In this document: piece after piece, positions 23,134-35,883 of the stretch | Layout of the letters: each line of letters begins with the position of its first letter | Position numbering within the stretch: the first letter of the stretch is position 1 | Source of the DNA: Byssochlamys sp. IMV 00236 | Taxonomy: Eukaryota > Ascomycota > Eurotiomycetes > Eurotiales > Thermoascaceae | Assembly (NCBI GenBank): GCA_001931875.2 | Contig: MSJH02000808.1 | Span: 124,001 to 188,000 of the forward strand | Direction: 5' to 3' | Length of the DNA: 64,000 nt | The notes under the pieces: generated by a model | Database searches by the model: none | The model's input: only the letters and a program-made list of their open reading frames with translations | What the model was told of the DNA's origin: nothing | Position numbers and translations under genes: made by a program

Positions 23134-26100
23134 ATGGAGTCTCAGGGAGACAGCATCGATATTTCGCAGCTGAAGCGAGCTGCCTTGGGGTTGGTTGTAA
23201 GTTAACTTACCACCATGTCGTCGTTGCGATATCCTTGGGCTATGCTAACTCGTATTTTCCTACGCTTGATCAGGAGAATGAGAAATCTCAGACACATTTA
23301 GACGCAGTGGAAAATACTGAGGAACTTCTTCAAGAGGATAAGAGGGGAGATATCCGGGGCGAAAAGTATGATGAAAAATATCCTCGATCGGATGAATACG
23401 AGGACGGTGTTGCAAAGCCACGATCAACATCCGACATTACTGATAAGAGAACCTTGTCCGGCGCAGAGCCCGCAGAGAGTGACAGCGCAGGCCCAGCAGC
23501 GCATTCACAGATTTTGGACCAAAGTGGTTCTTCAACTGCTGCACCGGAACCGTCCAAAATGAGCTCAGCAGACAGTGCACCAGGAGATACGCAGCCCGTG
23601 TCCCAATCTGTCTTTGACAGTATTCTGAAGCAGAGCAGATACTCCCAAAGACAAAGTGATGGAGATGCAATGGATATCGACACAGGAGCAGACGGAGCTA
23701 CACTAGCCACTTTGCACGAAGGAGACACCGGCCATGTGGATCTGCTGTCAGGGTTTGGAGAAACTCAAGTCGCCAACAATACTTCCGACCATGAAGAAGA
23801 AACAGGCTCGAAGGTCGGAGTGTCGTCGCCATTGCATTATCAACCTAATCTCTTCCCGGAGTCACAGCGGTTTCTAAACTCAACACCGGCGACGGCGAAG
23901 AAACAGGCAGACCAGCCACGTCTATCCACTACGACACCGTCCTTGCCGCGGAATCCGATCGCGCCAGATGTTGAATCTAGCGGTGGTATCATGGCTCTTA
24001 GTCAAGTGTTTCAAGCAACCCAAGCTCCATCGTCGCCCTTCGTCAACGATCTGCCGTCAGGCCCCATGTCCGACAGACCGTCACCGAATATCCCCATCCA
24101 GAACCGTCCAGTAGTGGGATCTACCTCGTCGCCATTCAAAGCCCCTCGGTCGTCCCTTCGTCGTGGATATACAGAGCCGCAGTTGAATTATATCTCGATG
24201 AAAGAGTCACAGGAAAAGCGAGACAAACTCCTAGAGGAGCGAAGGACGAAGTCGGCTGAAAATATCTTCTCCGGCGACCAGAGTGACGATGATTTCGATA
24301 AAGAACCCAGCTTCGTTGAACGTCTAAATCGTCAAAGGAGAATTGATGAGGAAACCATGGTGCAATTAGCCAATCTTACTGCTCCTGCACGACCAGCTCC
24401 TAACAAGCGAGGCCAGCAGTCATTTGTGCCTAGGTCACCTGTCAGTGGGGGTACAGCGAAGCGAAGTATCGACGTTACGGGATACATCCAGGATGGTGAG
24501 ACTCGAGGTTCTACAATGGTCTTTCAGCATGGAGCCACCAGTGAAGAGGAAACTGAACAAGAAGATGATCACCGTCCGACTCCAGCTGTATCCTGTCAGC
24601 CGCCTACGACTGAGGAAGACAAGGAAAATTATGATGCTCTTCCACCGAACTCCTCCATCACACCGTCTAGTGCTCATGACCGTCTCTCGCAAGCCCTTCA
24701 GTCTGATAACGGAACTCTGCTTCACAGAACGACGACCCCTCTTCATAGAAGGTCGAGCAGCCGGGAGGTTATCGACGTGCATGCATCCGGGGTAATCTCC
24801 TCTCAACAGATCGTCAGGGATTCCCAGCCGTCCCCCGACACATATGAACATGGAAAGAGTGAAAGGAGTGCAGGAGTGCAACCGGGGCCGCAGAGATCTC
24901 CGGTTTCCAACATCCCACCGCAAGGCCATGTTGCATCACCAACCGAAGATGCTTTGGATGTCGAAAAAGTTGCCTCTTCTCCTGTGGGCGGACAGACTTT
25001 CCTTTCGTCTCCCCCGCCATCAAAAGACGATAAGTCTCGACGGGCACTTCATCGCCGCCAGGTCGAATTGAAAAGCCCGGTTCCTCGAAGGGCTGTCTCA
25101 ATAAGCTCAGAAGGTTCCCCGACACCTCTGCCTTTCAAGAGGTCGCTTAACTTTGTCCCCAAAATCAGTAGCCAAGATGGGACCGCTGATACGACCGGCA
25201 ACATCGCTGGTACAGATACGAAAGAAAAGTCTTCCTCAATGCCTTCCCGTGTCGCAGAAACTCCCATGCATAGACCTGCAGGGCTTTTTGATCACGCGGT
25301 TCCTGGGACGCGAATACTGGAGACTAGTCCTCGACGCATAGTGAATGACACCCTCACTAGTGAGGCTGCAGATGCTGTCAGTGTAGGTGAAGAGGACGAC
25401 GAGCTGCCTCCCATGTATCAAGAACATCGCGAAGGCATGGACTGTTCTGGTACAGCAAGTCAACGAAGCCACCTCACAGAGAGACCACATCTCAACGCGA
25501 AGATCCTGTCTAGTCCAAGCGGCAGACAACGGAGAGCACTGACTGAAATCGCTTCTGACCTGTCACCGTTTACCCCTACTGGGTTTCTCGATGTGGACAT
25601 CAATCTTCTTACTGCTGATGACAAAGAGTTCACCTCAGTGGTCGGCTTCTCACCGATCCCACACAGAAAGAAGCGACGCGGCAATGATGGCAAGAATATC
25701 TATGCCTCCGACCCTATAGTCCCTCTCACACCGCGGCCATTGGCGCCCAGAGTCAACACCTCTCTTGTCGCCACAAATGAAGTACAGGCTCCTGACCTTC
25801 CCGCAGCCAATCCTCAACAAGCTGACGAGGCCCAGCAAGTCGAAGCACAGCAGGACGAGCCTGAGTCATCAGAGCCTATCGTGGGTATTAATGCCATACA
25901 GCGTAGGCGACCGGCCTCATGGAGACGTGCTGAAACTGTTTGGGAGGTCGATGCATCTCCTGAGAAAAATGTACAGAAAGCGCTGGACATAAGGAAGTCG
26001 AGACTCTCTTCACGATCTGAAACTCGGACAGCACAGGAGAAAGGATTGCGGAAATCTCTAGTAGCGAAGGCAGTTGTGATTCATAATCAAAGCCCTACAT

Positions 26101-27656
26101 CAACTCCTACTATACCGGAAAGTTCCGACCCCCTACATGGAGGACACTCTTCCCGGGCCCCGAGTAATTCCCAGTCCTCCATGCCTGAGATTTCTGTACT
26201 CGCTCCCAATCAGGTCTTTGCCTGCTTCAACGGATTCAAGCGAGCCTATTATCCTGCTACATGCCTGGGAATGTCAAACCTGAGTGCCCAGTCCAAGTAC
26301 ATGGTTAAGTTCGAAGATGATACCACTGATCATGTCTTGGCCGGCACACTGAAAAGATTGGAATTGCGTATAGGAGACTCCGTGAAGGTGGATATGCCAA
26401 ACGTTCAGAAAGTCACTCATATCGTACGTGGCTTTGGCGACCTCTTGAGCCCAGAAGAACTTGATCGACAAGAGAACGGATCGAGACCGATGACAGATGT
26501 ATACGGGTACTCTTCCATGATACTAGCACCCAAGCAACGCAGGAGTCCCCGCAAGGGCAGTTCAGGCGCCGCTGGGAACCTTATCAAGGTTCCTATTTCG
26601 CGGATTTATCTAGACACTATCCTCTGGAACCAGCTAAAAGACAGACAATTCTCCTTCACACCGGGAAAAGATGGACTTACAGCAGACACACCAGACGTCA
26701 ACTCTGCTCCTGCAACACCAAACTCCAGACTCTCTCGGAGTATCATTGTCCAAGCTGGTCTCTTCGCAGGAATGGTATTTGCGGTCTCTTACGTGGAGAA
26801 TGAACATTCAAAGTCCCACATTATGAAGTTGATAGTAGAGAACGGCGGTCGACTACTGAGAGACGGATTTAATGAGCTGTTTGAGTTACCCTCCAGCGCA
26901 GCAGCAGCTAGCCCGGTCAAGTCACCCGGCTCGAACTCGATTGACCATTCAGAAAAACAATTCCGCCTGGTCGCAGGTGCAGAGGCCGTCGGTTTCGCCT
27001 GTCTACTCGCCGACAAACACTCCCGCCGTGAGAAGTATATGCAAGCCTTGGCACTCGGTCTCCCTTGTCTTTCAGGACGGTGGATAGAAGATTGTGTGAA
27101 GCAAAACCGTATTCTAGACTGGGACATGTATCTTCTTCCCGCGGGAGAGTCGATGTACCTCAATGGGGCCACGAAGTCCAGAATCCTTACACCAACTTCT
27201 GCGTCTACGGCACGGTTAACAGACACCATTGCCGCGAGACCTAAGTTACTGGAGGGACAGTCTGTGCTGATTGTCATGGGTCGCGGAAAAGCGGAGGAAA
27301 GGAAGAAAGCATATATCTTTCTAACATACGCTCTAGGTGCCTCTCGGGTCGAGCGGGTCCTCGATCTGAATGCAGCCAAGGCAATGCTTATGGATCAACA
27401 AAAGGAATCCTCCCCAGCTTGGGATTGGATCTACGTCGACGATCACGAAGAAGCTGCTGCCAAGACCATGATTCTCGGTAGTTCCGAGGGTGCACCTCTG
27501 AAGCCGCATTCAGGACGAGGGAGAAAGCGAAAGAGACCTCTTCCTGTACAGACAGTCAGCGGAAGCGGTATTAGGCTCAACACGAACAATATCCGGATAG
27601 TGGGCAACGAGTTCGTCTGCCAGAGTCTGATACTGGGTAGATTATTTGATGCATAG
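23134..27656 (+). CDS. crb2: Crb2/Rad9/53BP1-type DNA-damage checkpoint adaptor, two exons, 1481 aa
   Basis: Exon 1 (23134-23196) encodes MESQGDSIDISQLKRAALGL plus V. A 77 bp intron with a TGCTAACT branch follows, then exon 2 (23274-27656). The first 1000 residues are low-complexity, Ser/Thr/Pro-rich and dotted with SQ, TQ and S/T-P sites, as expected for a Tel1/Mec1 and CDK target. A Tudor domain follows at about 1000-1078 (NQVFACFNGFKRAYYPATCL, YMVKFEDDTTDHVLAGTLKR), then tandem BRCT domains at about 1177-1320 and 1345-1481 (VSYVENEHSKSHIMKLIVEN, LALGLPCLSGRWIEDCVKQN). This order is that of Crb2, yeast Rad9 and 53BP1, which bind methylated H4K20 and phospho-H2A and pass the signal to the effector kinase. 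The gene lies 563 bp after SEN2, with an MluI box upstream. Its gene name differs among fungi. Confidence 0.92.
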
Positions 27657-28035
27657 TTGTGTGCTGCTTTTTGGGGCGCCTGCTAGACACGGACGGTTAC
27701 CATGATGATGTACCGTGTGTTTTTTTATTTTTCTGGTTTTTTTGTTAAAGGATACCTGCTCTGTATCTGAGCTATGTTTATTGTCGAAGAGGCAAAAGTA
27801 GGATACCCCTTTGGTCTCCAGTGGCGGCCGAGATGTCATAAATGTCACTAAAGAAAATATTGCCAGCTATGGCTGAGTTTGAAATTCCAATTGGTCAAAG
27901 AAGTTCAATAATCACAATGAGAACAGTAAAGAGTTTTCATAATTTGCCCGATTTCTTTCTATAATACATAGATCACAACACCTGAAGACATCCCATATCG
28001 CCGGGTACATAAAAGGACATGTTCAAGAAGAGTAA
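27657..28035. terminator. Shared 3' region of convergent crb2 and bL27m genes
   Basis: This 379 bp T-rich then A-rich stretch (TTTTTTTATTTTTC near 27,720) contains both 3' UTRs. No gene is seen. Confidence 0.35.
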
Positions 28036-28878
28036 TTAACGACCGCCTTTGCCCTTCTTGGAGGTCTTCTTCTTGTTCTTCAAGCTCTTCATCTGAGCAG
28101 CACGCTCAGCCCTAGCCTTTCTCTTTCTCCACGCCATCCAGCGGTTCTTGCGGTCGAATTCCTTAGCAGTAATACCAGCTTTCTCAGCAGCACGACCGAT
28201 CTGCCAATTGGCCTCACGGTACATGTAACCTGGACGCAGCTGCAGCTCCGTCTTCGCAGCAGGCAGATTGGCTCTCTCGGTAGCATCAACATGGGCAACC
28301 ATCGTACCGTCTTGAACGGTAACCAGGTCAGACTCGACAGCCATCTCAGAGACCTCCACTCTGGGAGCCACAACCATATTCAACCGTCTTTTCGTCGGAG
28401 CGTTTCGCGGTGTCGGCAGAATTCCATCTCTCTCAAACGAAACACCAATGTACTTCCGCTTCGGATGCCGCTCCGGATCGAGGTAGTATTTCACATAACC
28501 GGCCTCCGTCGCATAGATCGTGTGGTCTCGTCCCATCGCACAGTTCTCGCCGGGGAACCATTTCGTACCACGCTGTCGGAAGATGATGTTTCCCGGAATC
28601 ACATATTGTTCACCGGCCTTCTTCGCGCCGAGACGTTTTCCAGCGGGATCACGAGCTTTGGCGTTCGCCCGACCCTGCGTCGCGTGCGAGGCATATCGGA
28701 AAATCGAGAGAGGGAGAAAAGGAAGAGAGGAAGTCGGCTTGAGGATGGATGATGGAGAAGCCGAGGTCGTCCGTGACAGGAAGGATTGTGAAGATTGAAG
28801 CGAAGAGGAGGACAAGAGCGAGGGTGCGAATGCTCGCTCGAGCACCCGGAAGGGTGCCCGTAATCTTGGCTGAAGCAT
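28036..28878 (-). CDS. mrp7: Mitochondrial large-subunit ribosomal protein bL27m (Mrp7 type), 280 aa
   Basis: The bL27 domain lies at about residues 64-133. It contains GKRLGAKKAGEQYVIPGNII, FRQRGTKWFPGENCAMGRDH and TIYATEAGYVKYY, the universal L27 signature with its GEN and MGRDHT stretch. The preceding 60 residues are rich in Arg, Ser and Leu with almost no acidic residues (MLQPRLRAPFRVLERAFAPS), a good mitochondrial targeting peptide. The C-terminal extension of about 145 residues, ending in KNKKKTSKKGKGGR, is typical of fungal Mrp7. I chose the ATG at 28878 because it starts directly with the targeting peptide. An in-frame ATG at 28944 would add 22 residues (MEKQRKGIPLVFS...) that do not look like a presequence. 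The gene diverges from LCL2. Confidence 0.93.
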   Translation of the reverse strand: MLQPRLRAPFRVLERAFAPSLLSSSSLQSSQSFLSRTTSASPSSILKPTSSLPFLPLSIFRYASHATQGRANAKARDPAGKRLGAKKAGEQYVIPGNIIFRQRGTKWFPGENCAMGRDHTIYATEAGYVKYYLDPERHPKRKYIGVSFERDGILPTPRNAPTKRRLNMVVAPRVEVSEMAVESDLVTVQDGTMVAHVDATERANLPAAKTELQLRPGYMYREANWQIGRAAEKAGITAKEFDRKNRWMAWRKRKARAERAAQMKSLKNKKKTSKKGKGGR

Positions 28879-29121
28879 TGTTGGGTGTAGTCGGATCCCT
28901 CCGGTCGAGAAAACAAGAGGGATTCCCTTGCGCTGCTTTTCCAACCAAGTTCGCTTTGATGCCGGACGGAACTTTTTCGAGATGATCGGAGTTGCGCGTG
29001 CCTTAGCGTAGTCACGTGATGGCCGTCGCGATATCTGGCTTCAGGCCGGCGAGCAACGATTGACGAAACACGCTGTGCACACCAGGCCGTGTTCAAAAGA
29101 TAATCCTTTCTGTTTTACGTG
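28879..29121. promoter_or_regulatory. Bidirectional promoter of bL27m and LCL2
   Basis: Only 243 bp separate the two start codons. An 8 bp palindrome, TCACGTGA, at 29012-29019 matches a bHLH (Cbf1/SREBP-type) site. Its position between the two genes suggests shared control, which is inference. Confidence 0.45.
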
Positions 29122-29587
29122 ATGGCTCGCAATATCATTGTCTCTCTTTGGGCTGTGCTGCTACTCGTTGCGGCTGCCCAGGCCCAGTTCCAATTCTTCG
29201 AGCAGATGTTCGGCGGTGCCCGTCAGGAGCACCATCAGCAAGAGCAGCAGAATGTGCCTAGCGACAGCTCATGGTACCAGCGTCACTGGGAGGGAGGTAT
29301 GTGTGGATAGTCTAAACATCTCCATAGCTGCGACCTTTTGTTTCCGTCTCTCGTAGTCGACCAGAGCTTGCTAACTCACGTCCTTCTGAACAGCACGCTG
29401 CTCCAACTACCTCTGTCCCGACACGCTTGCCTGCGTCCACTTCCCACATCACTGTCCGTGTCCGCACCCAGCAGTCGAGGATAAGACCGAGCTTGGTGAG
29501 GGAAGTGCAGTTTGCATCTCCAGGGGCGGGTACAAAGCTGGTGAAGCTCAGAGGAAAATCGAGTTGGCAAGAAAGGGTCTATTGTGA
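29122..29587 (+). CDS. lcl2: LCL2, long chronological lifespan protein 2, two exons, 122 aa
   Basis: Exons are 29122-29296 and 29394-29587, with a 97 bp intron (GTATGT donor, TTGCTAAC branch). A signal peptide (residues 1 to about 21, ends AAAQA) is followed by [10 protein letters not shown], a Gln/His-rich stretch, and the six-Cys core with [20 protein letters not shown] and ending [20 protein letters not shown]. This is the full Lcl2 family pattern, and 122 residues is the usual length. Yeast Lcl2 affects chronological lifespan and is tied to ER-associated degradation, but its biochemical role is unclear. This is the last intact gene before the AT-rich block. Confidence 0.94.
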
Positions 29588-29984
29588 TTAGGCTGATGGG
29601 CATGGTTGTAGTATACGTGGAATATAAAAATATATGATGATTAATGTGCTATTAATACAGAGGAGTTCTATAGGTTGTTCAAATGCACTTTCAGGAGATG
29701 TTTGTTTCTATACCTCCCTTGTTCTGGTAGAAAACCAACATTATTTTCGTTCATACTATTGTTGAAGAGCGTAAATGCATAAATATGGTTCCTACAACAT
29801 GCAGATTTGACTTATACACGTAGAATACGACCAGAATTGGATCTATTTGAGAAAGGGAAACATATGCTCCCCAGCTATCTATGGATTTCCATGAGGCTTT
29901 CGATGACATAGGTACAGTACTGTGTTTGACCGCCTGCCGACCGTTTCCACCTGACGACCACCTTTTCCCCATAGAAAATCAGTA
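29588..29984. other. LCL2 3' flank up to the AT-rich boundary
   Basis: About 400 bp of ordinary-composition DNA with normal CA and TG dinucleotides. It ends abruptly near 29,985, after CCACCTTTTCCCCATAG. No gene is recognisable; a minus ORF at 29751-29972 is unsupported. Confidence 0.45.
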
Positions 29985-30636
29985 AAATTAAACCTTTATA
30001 ACTCAACTATAATTAAATATTTTTATATAAAAATTAAATTCTAAATAATATAAAGGCTGAATTTCTAATTAATATAGATTTTATATAAAATATATTAATA
30101 TATAGAGTACTATAAGTAGTTAAAGTTAATAAGTTTTTAAAAATATTAAACTTAATATTATTTAATTATTCTTTAATATTTTATTATAAGATTAATTATA
30201 TATATTTTTTATATTATAAAGTTTATATAAAATATATAAAAGTTTAAAAAATAATAAGAATATAGTATAATAATAATAAATAAACTTTTTAAAATATAAA
30301 TTTTAAATTAACTATAAATTAATAATAATATATATAAATTCTTTATTTTAAAGCTTTAATATATTAATTATAATTATATTTTTATAATACTACTTAAAAA
30401 ATTAAGTTTTTTAATTTTTATTATAATTTTTTTAAAGGTTTTATCTTTATATTATAAAAATTATAATCTTTATTATTTATAATAATATTATTATTAATAT
30501 TAGCTTAAATATAGTATATAATAAAATTTTATATATAAAATAATATAGAAAAGAATAGAAATTATTTATATTCTTACTAAATATTTTTAAATAATATAAA
30601 ATATATTTTTTAAAAAACTTAATATTTTTATCAAGG

Positions 30637-30886
30637 TGCGGGCTTAAGAAGCGGGTCAGAATAAATAGAATAAGGTAGTTAATACTAGGACTAGCTATAG
30701 GATCTCTATCTAGCTAATTTAGATTAAAACAGGCTATTATAGGTAGGCTTAATAAATAAAATATAGCTTAAAGAGCTTAAATTTAGATTAAGCTATATAT
30801 TAAAGATATTTTTATAAGATTATATAATATCTTATATAAGCATTAGCTAGTAAATCTCTATCTCCTAAGCTAGCATTATAATAATA
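30637..30886 (-). repeat. Left LTR copy of the outer Gypsy relic (its 3' LTR)
   Basis: About 250 bp, starting TGCGGGCTTAAGAAG. It matches the copy at 62898 colinearly, with differences that are nearly all transitions. The outer boundary is clear at the TG. The inner one is set by the adjoining polypyrimidine tract. Confidence 0.65.
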
Positions 30887-33539
30887 CTTCTCTTCTTAGA
30901 ATTAAGCTCTATTAAGACTATTCTCTAGCTTTAACTTATTTAAATAGTAGTAATAGAAGTTAGTAATAATTTTTTAAGTATATTATAGATAATATATAGG
31001 CTCTTTAATTAAGTTATTATAACTTATCTATTTAATAATATATTATAAATAGGGGCTTTTATATTTATAGTATTTCTATTAAAAGTCTAAGATATTTTTA
31101 ATAACTTATTTTTTAAGGCTATTAACTTTAATAGGTAATAGTAAAGATTATCTTTATTTAAGTATAAGATCTTTAATAATAAGGCAAAGCAGGCTAATAT
31201 TAAATATAAGATAGATATATATTAAGATAAGCAGATTAAGCTAATAAGTATATAAGCTAATAATCTTAATAATATAAAATAGGCTAAGATTCTTCTAATT
31301 AAGTTTTTTCTAAAAGTATTAGATATAAATATTCTAAGTATTTAATTAAATAAACTATTTTATATAATAATAGCAGGCTAAGATTTAATAATAATTAATC
31401 TACTCTTTATAATAAGCTTAGATAATATAAATCTAGGTATAAATATAATCTATAATATCTTATATTTTTTTAATAAAGGCTTTAATATTTTTAGCGGCAG
31501 GCTAATTTATAGACTAAATAAGCTTAAATTTTATATATAGATAGAACCTATAATTAGTAAAAAAAGGTAATATTTTAATAATCTTAGAATAATAGGAGTT
31601 TAATATAAACTTAGCTAAAGATAACTAATTAATCTAGTTATCTTATAAATAGCTAATATAAATATATAGATATTATTTTAAGATAGTATTTATCCTCTTA
31701 ATCTAATTATTAGTCTTAAGATAATAAATAGTAAATAATAGATTTATAATATCTAAATATTAGGTTAAGTATTTCTAAAAAGTAGTAATAAATTAAAAGC
31801 CTTAATTAGATATTATAATCTTTAATACCTTATAAAGCTTTTATATATAATAAATATATAATTATATTATTTTTTTAATATTATAAGTAGCCTAATAAGA
31901 AATAAAATATCTTATCTTTATAAGTTAGTCTATAATAACTAATATAGTATTATAATCTTAATAAGATATAAGTTTAGTAATAAAATTTATTAAAATATCT
32001 TATTAGGAGTATTTAGAAATAAAAAGCTAATATAAAACTTCTTAATAGCCTTTATTTAAGAATATAATATAATAATAAATATAGTAATTCTAGATTTAGC
32101 AATTTATATATTAATATATATTTAGCTAATAATACTCTTATAAGATTAAGTTATAAAGCTTATATTTTCTAAAATATTTAAATATATACTTATTATAATA
32201 TTTTTATAATAGGTAAGCTCTTAGCTTATTATAGTTAAGAATATATAGATAGTTTCTATAATATAGATATTTTTTTTTATTAATAATTAGCTAGTATAAT
32301 CTTAGAATAATAGTTAGCTTTATAATCTAAGGCTTATAAGATAAACTGTATTAAGTTATTAGATAAATAAGCTATATTTAATAAGTTTTTAATATTAGAT
32401 AAATATTTTAGTTTATTAAGCATAGTAAGAGAACTTAATTAATTTTATTTAATAAGCTAGGCTATTTTTTTAATAGGCTAAATAATCTCTTTAATAGACT
32501 AGATTATCTCTTTAATAGGTTAAATAATCTTAATAGATTAATTAGGCAGTAAAATAGACTAAACAGATTCTTTAAGCTAAATAGGTTAATTTTTTAAAAT
32601 AAATTAAGTAAATATTCCTATAAGTTTAGCAAGATTTTTAATTTCTTAAGCTATTAGATTAGTAAAGTAAATATACTTTATTATTTAACTTCTAATAATA
32701 GCTTTTAATTTTAGAGATCTTTAAATCTATAAGTTAAGATTCTCCTTTTTTAAGACTATCTGGCTCTAATATTATAGCTGTTTATCTCTCTTTTTAAGAA
32801 GATTCTTTAACCTCCTAGTTAGGATATTAGGCTTTATTTCTTATTTTCTAAGTTAGTATATAATTTAGAAATTAAACTAAGATAAGAACTTAGACTAATA
32901 AGCTTATTGCCAGTTTAATAGCTTAATTAATATAAAATATTCTAGATTATAATAGTTTATAATAACTTTAATTAATAATAATATACCTTTAAGCTTAAGA
33001 TATTACTCCTTAAAATAGTAAATAATTATTAGCAGCTTTTTATTATAAATCTTATAATTATATTTTATAATAAAGAGCTTCTTTAAGAAAAATATAATAA
33101 GATATAGGATTTCTTTATTATTATATTAAAATATAACTCTAGCTAATATATAATTAAATAAGTTAATTTTAACTATAACCTTATAGATTTAGTTAAATAG
33201 CTTTAAAATTAGGGCTTAAATAAATATTTCTTTTAAGGCTTTAAAACTAGACTAATAAGTAATTATCTAATTAAAGAGAATTCCTTTCTAAGTTAAATTT
33301 ATAAATAGTATAATTATCTTAAAAAAGTTATAAATAAACTAATAATAAAAGTTACTAAACTTAATAAAGGCTTATATATTAATTATATAAGTTAGGGTCC
33401 TCTATTTAATAATTATTTTTACCTTATCTAAGTTTATTTTAATATAGTCTTAGCTAATAATAATACTTAAAAACTTAATCTTAAAGATAATAAACTTATA
33501 CTTCTAGATTTTTATATATAGGCCTACTTTATATAGCTT

Positions 33540-34060
33540 TTATAAGATAATATAAATATATTAGATATATTTAGAATAAGTTATATTATATACTAGAATA
33601 TTATTAAAATATATAGTATAAAAGATATTAAGATAATCTTATAGGGTATTATTAATAAACTGTTAAAATATTATTAATACTCTTATTAAGCTAAATAGTA
33701 TTATTAGTAATTTAAATAGGCTAAGTTAAGTATAGAAGGCAGTTAGATATTTTTATCTTTTCTTAATATAGAGGTTATTAAATATAAAAATAATATTAAT
33801 CTTTATAAAGTACTTTATTCCTTTTAAATTATTTAGGGTTTCCTTAATTAGAGATAGAGAATATTAGTCTTTAATAATTATTATATTTAGGGCTTAATAA
33901 TCTATATAGATCTATATCTCTCTATTAGGCTTTTTAATAAATAGAATTAAAGATATAGCAGATAATAAGCTTAGGCAGATAAATCTCTTTCTTAGATTTT
34001 TTTTAATTTATTTTTTTAAGACCTTTAATTTATTTTAAGATATAATATATAAGGGTTTAA
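33540..34060 (-). pseudogene. RIP-inactivated Gypsy reverse transcriptase of the outer element
   Basis: On the minus strand one frame reads I-D-Y-stop-A-L-N near 33,888-33,905, then [20 protein letters not shown], then Y-F-N-N-I-L-V-Y near 33,585-33,611. This is the Gypsy RT order DYRALN ... YLDDILVY. The catalytic aspartates read as Asn and Trp/Arg/Gln codons as stops, all G-to-A or C-to-T type changes. It is non-functional. Confidence 0.75.
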
Positions 34061-35437
34061 AAAGAAGTAACTTCTTCTCTAATAATTTAATATTATAGTT
34101 ATAAGAATAATATAATAATAGGCGCTTAGCCTCCTTAAGAGAAAAGATATTAATATAGTCCTTAAATTCCTTAAATAGTAAATAGGCAGGGTCTTTTTTT
34201 TAGATTTATTTAATTCTTAGAGTAATATCTAGATCCTCTAGAATAATTATAAATATTTAAATATTTTTTTAGATATAGATAAAATAGGCAGCTAGAGAAA
34301 TAAAGGCTATATTTCTTTTTTTTAATTCTCTAGGTCTTAAGAGCAGATATTAAGATAAAGCCTTTAAGAGAATATTATATAGGATAGATATTTTAATTAG
34401 CTTTAAAGATATATTATAATTTTTTTAATAATAATTACTATTAAAAGTAATATTATAGATAGTAAATTATAAATATAGGTTATAGCGCTTTAATTAAAAG
34501 AGTTCTAAGATAATAAAATAGTGCGCTAGTTAGATAATATAAAACTTAGCATCTTTTTTAAAATAATTCTTAATTCTTATATTTATCTAAATATAATATA
34601 TAATCTTTTTATCCTCTAGTTCTCTTCTATTAAATATATATAAGATAATTAGGCTTTTTAAAGGAATAGGCTTTAATTTCTAGTCTTTAGCTTATTCTTA
34701 GTCTATAAATTCTTATTTTTTAGCTTTAATATTAAGTAAGGTATAAATTAATAAATAGATCTTTTTTTTTTCTTTTCTAATATTATAAATAGTATTATTA
34801 ATTTTAATTATTATAGATATTTTTTAAGGTTAATTTTATAAATAATAGTAGTAGAAATTTAGATAATATATAATTCTTAAGCCTAGCTATAACTTATTTT
34901 AGGCTTACTCCTTTTATTAAAGACTAGCTAGGGGATAAACTATATAAATCTAAGAACTAGATTATTTAGGGAGTCTAAAGATAGGGTTTATATATAGCTA
35001 TAGTCTAGATTTTCTAGCAGTTATCTAGATATAGGTAGTCTCTAATATAATATTCTAGGAAGCTATAATAAAAACAGGCACTAATTTTATAATATAATAG
35101 GCTATACTCTCTCTTACCTAAGTATCTAGAAGTATTTAAGTCTATTAAATTATATAATTATATTAGGGCTAATTTATTCTTTTATATAGGGCTTCTCTAG
35201 GGCTAATTATTATATCTTATAGCTAGGGCAAGATTTAAAATAAATAAGGGAGACTAAATATACTAAATAGGTTTTAAAATAGCAATATAAATCTTTATAA
35301 TAAGAGGCTAGTTTATAATATACTAGCAGTAATAATTCTTAAGATCTTATAAGAATTTAGTAAACTAATAATATTTATAACTTAGGGGCTAACTATATAA
35401 TAATATTTCTTAAAATTCTTAATTAATAACTTACTTA

Positions 35438-35450
35438 TAGAGTAATTATA
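35438..35450 (+). repeat. Left terminal inverted repeat of the DNA transposon
   Basis: TAGAGTAATTATA, a perfect inverted match to the right end, with the target duplication CTTACTTA immediately to the left. Confidence 0.75.
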
Positions 35451-35820
35451 TAAGCGGTTCGGTTTAGTTTAGGGGGGGGGCTAAACTGCCCGTAGCGGTT
35501 TTTAGTTTAGGGTAGAAAAACTATACTTAAATTAAACTATACTCTAGTAGTTTAGTTTAAAACTAAAAAAACTAAAATATTTGCTAAGATCGGGCGCTAA
35601 ACTAACTTAAGTTAGATTTTACTTAAATAATTCAGTTTAAATAGTTTATATAGTTTATAATATTTATATAGTCTATAGTATTATAGGTATTAATACTCTA
35701 TATTATTTTATATTATTATTAAAGTTATAGACCTTTAAATCTATAGCTAAGAAATAGCTTAAATATAATATTATTATATTAATTTAAAAATATAAAGAAA
35801 GTCTTTTAAAATATTGTTAA

Positions 35821-35883
35821 ATATATATATATATATATATATATATAGAGTAATAGCTATAGAAATATATATATATATATATA
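35821..35883. repeat. AT dinucleotide microsatellite
   Basis: Two runs of (AT)n are separated by about 18 bp (AGAGTAATAGCTATAGAA). Confidence 0.8.

Noticed and set aside
24435..24929. Long minus-strand ORF opposite the checkpoint gene
   Set aside because: Its protein text is the mirror of a strongly coding plus-strand frame with no independent domain. It is a shadow.
28879..28944. Upstream ATG of bL27m at 28944
   Set aside because: The extra 22 residues do not resemble a targeting peptide, and the next Met begins one directly. It is kept only as an alternative.
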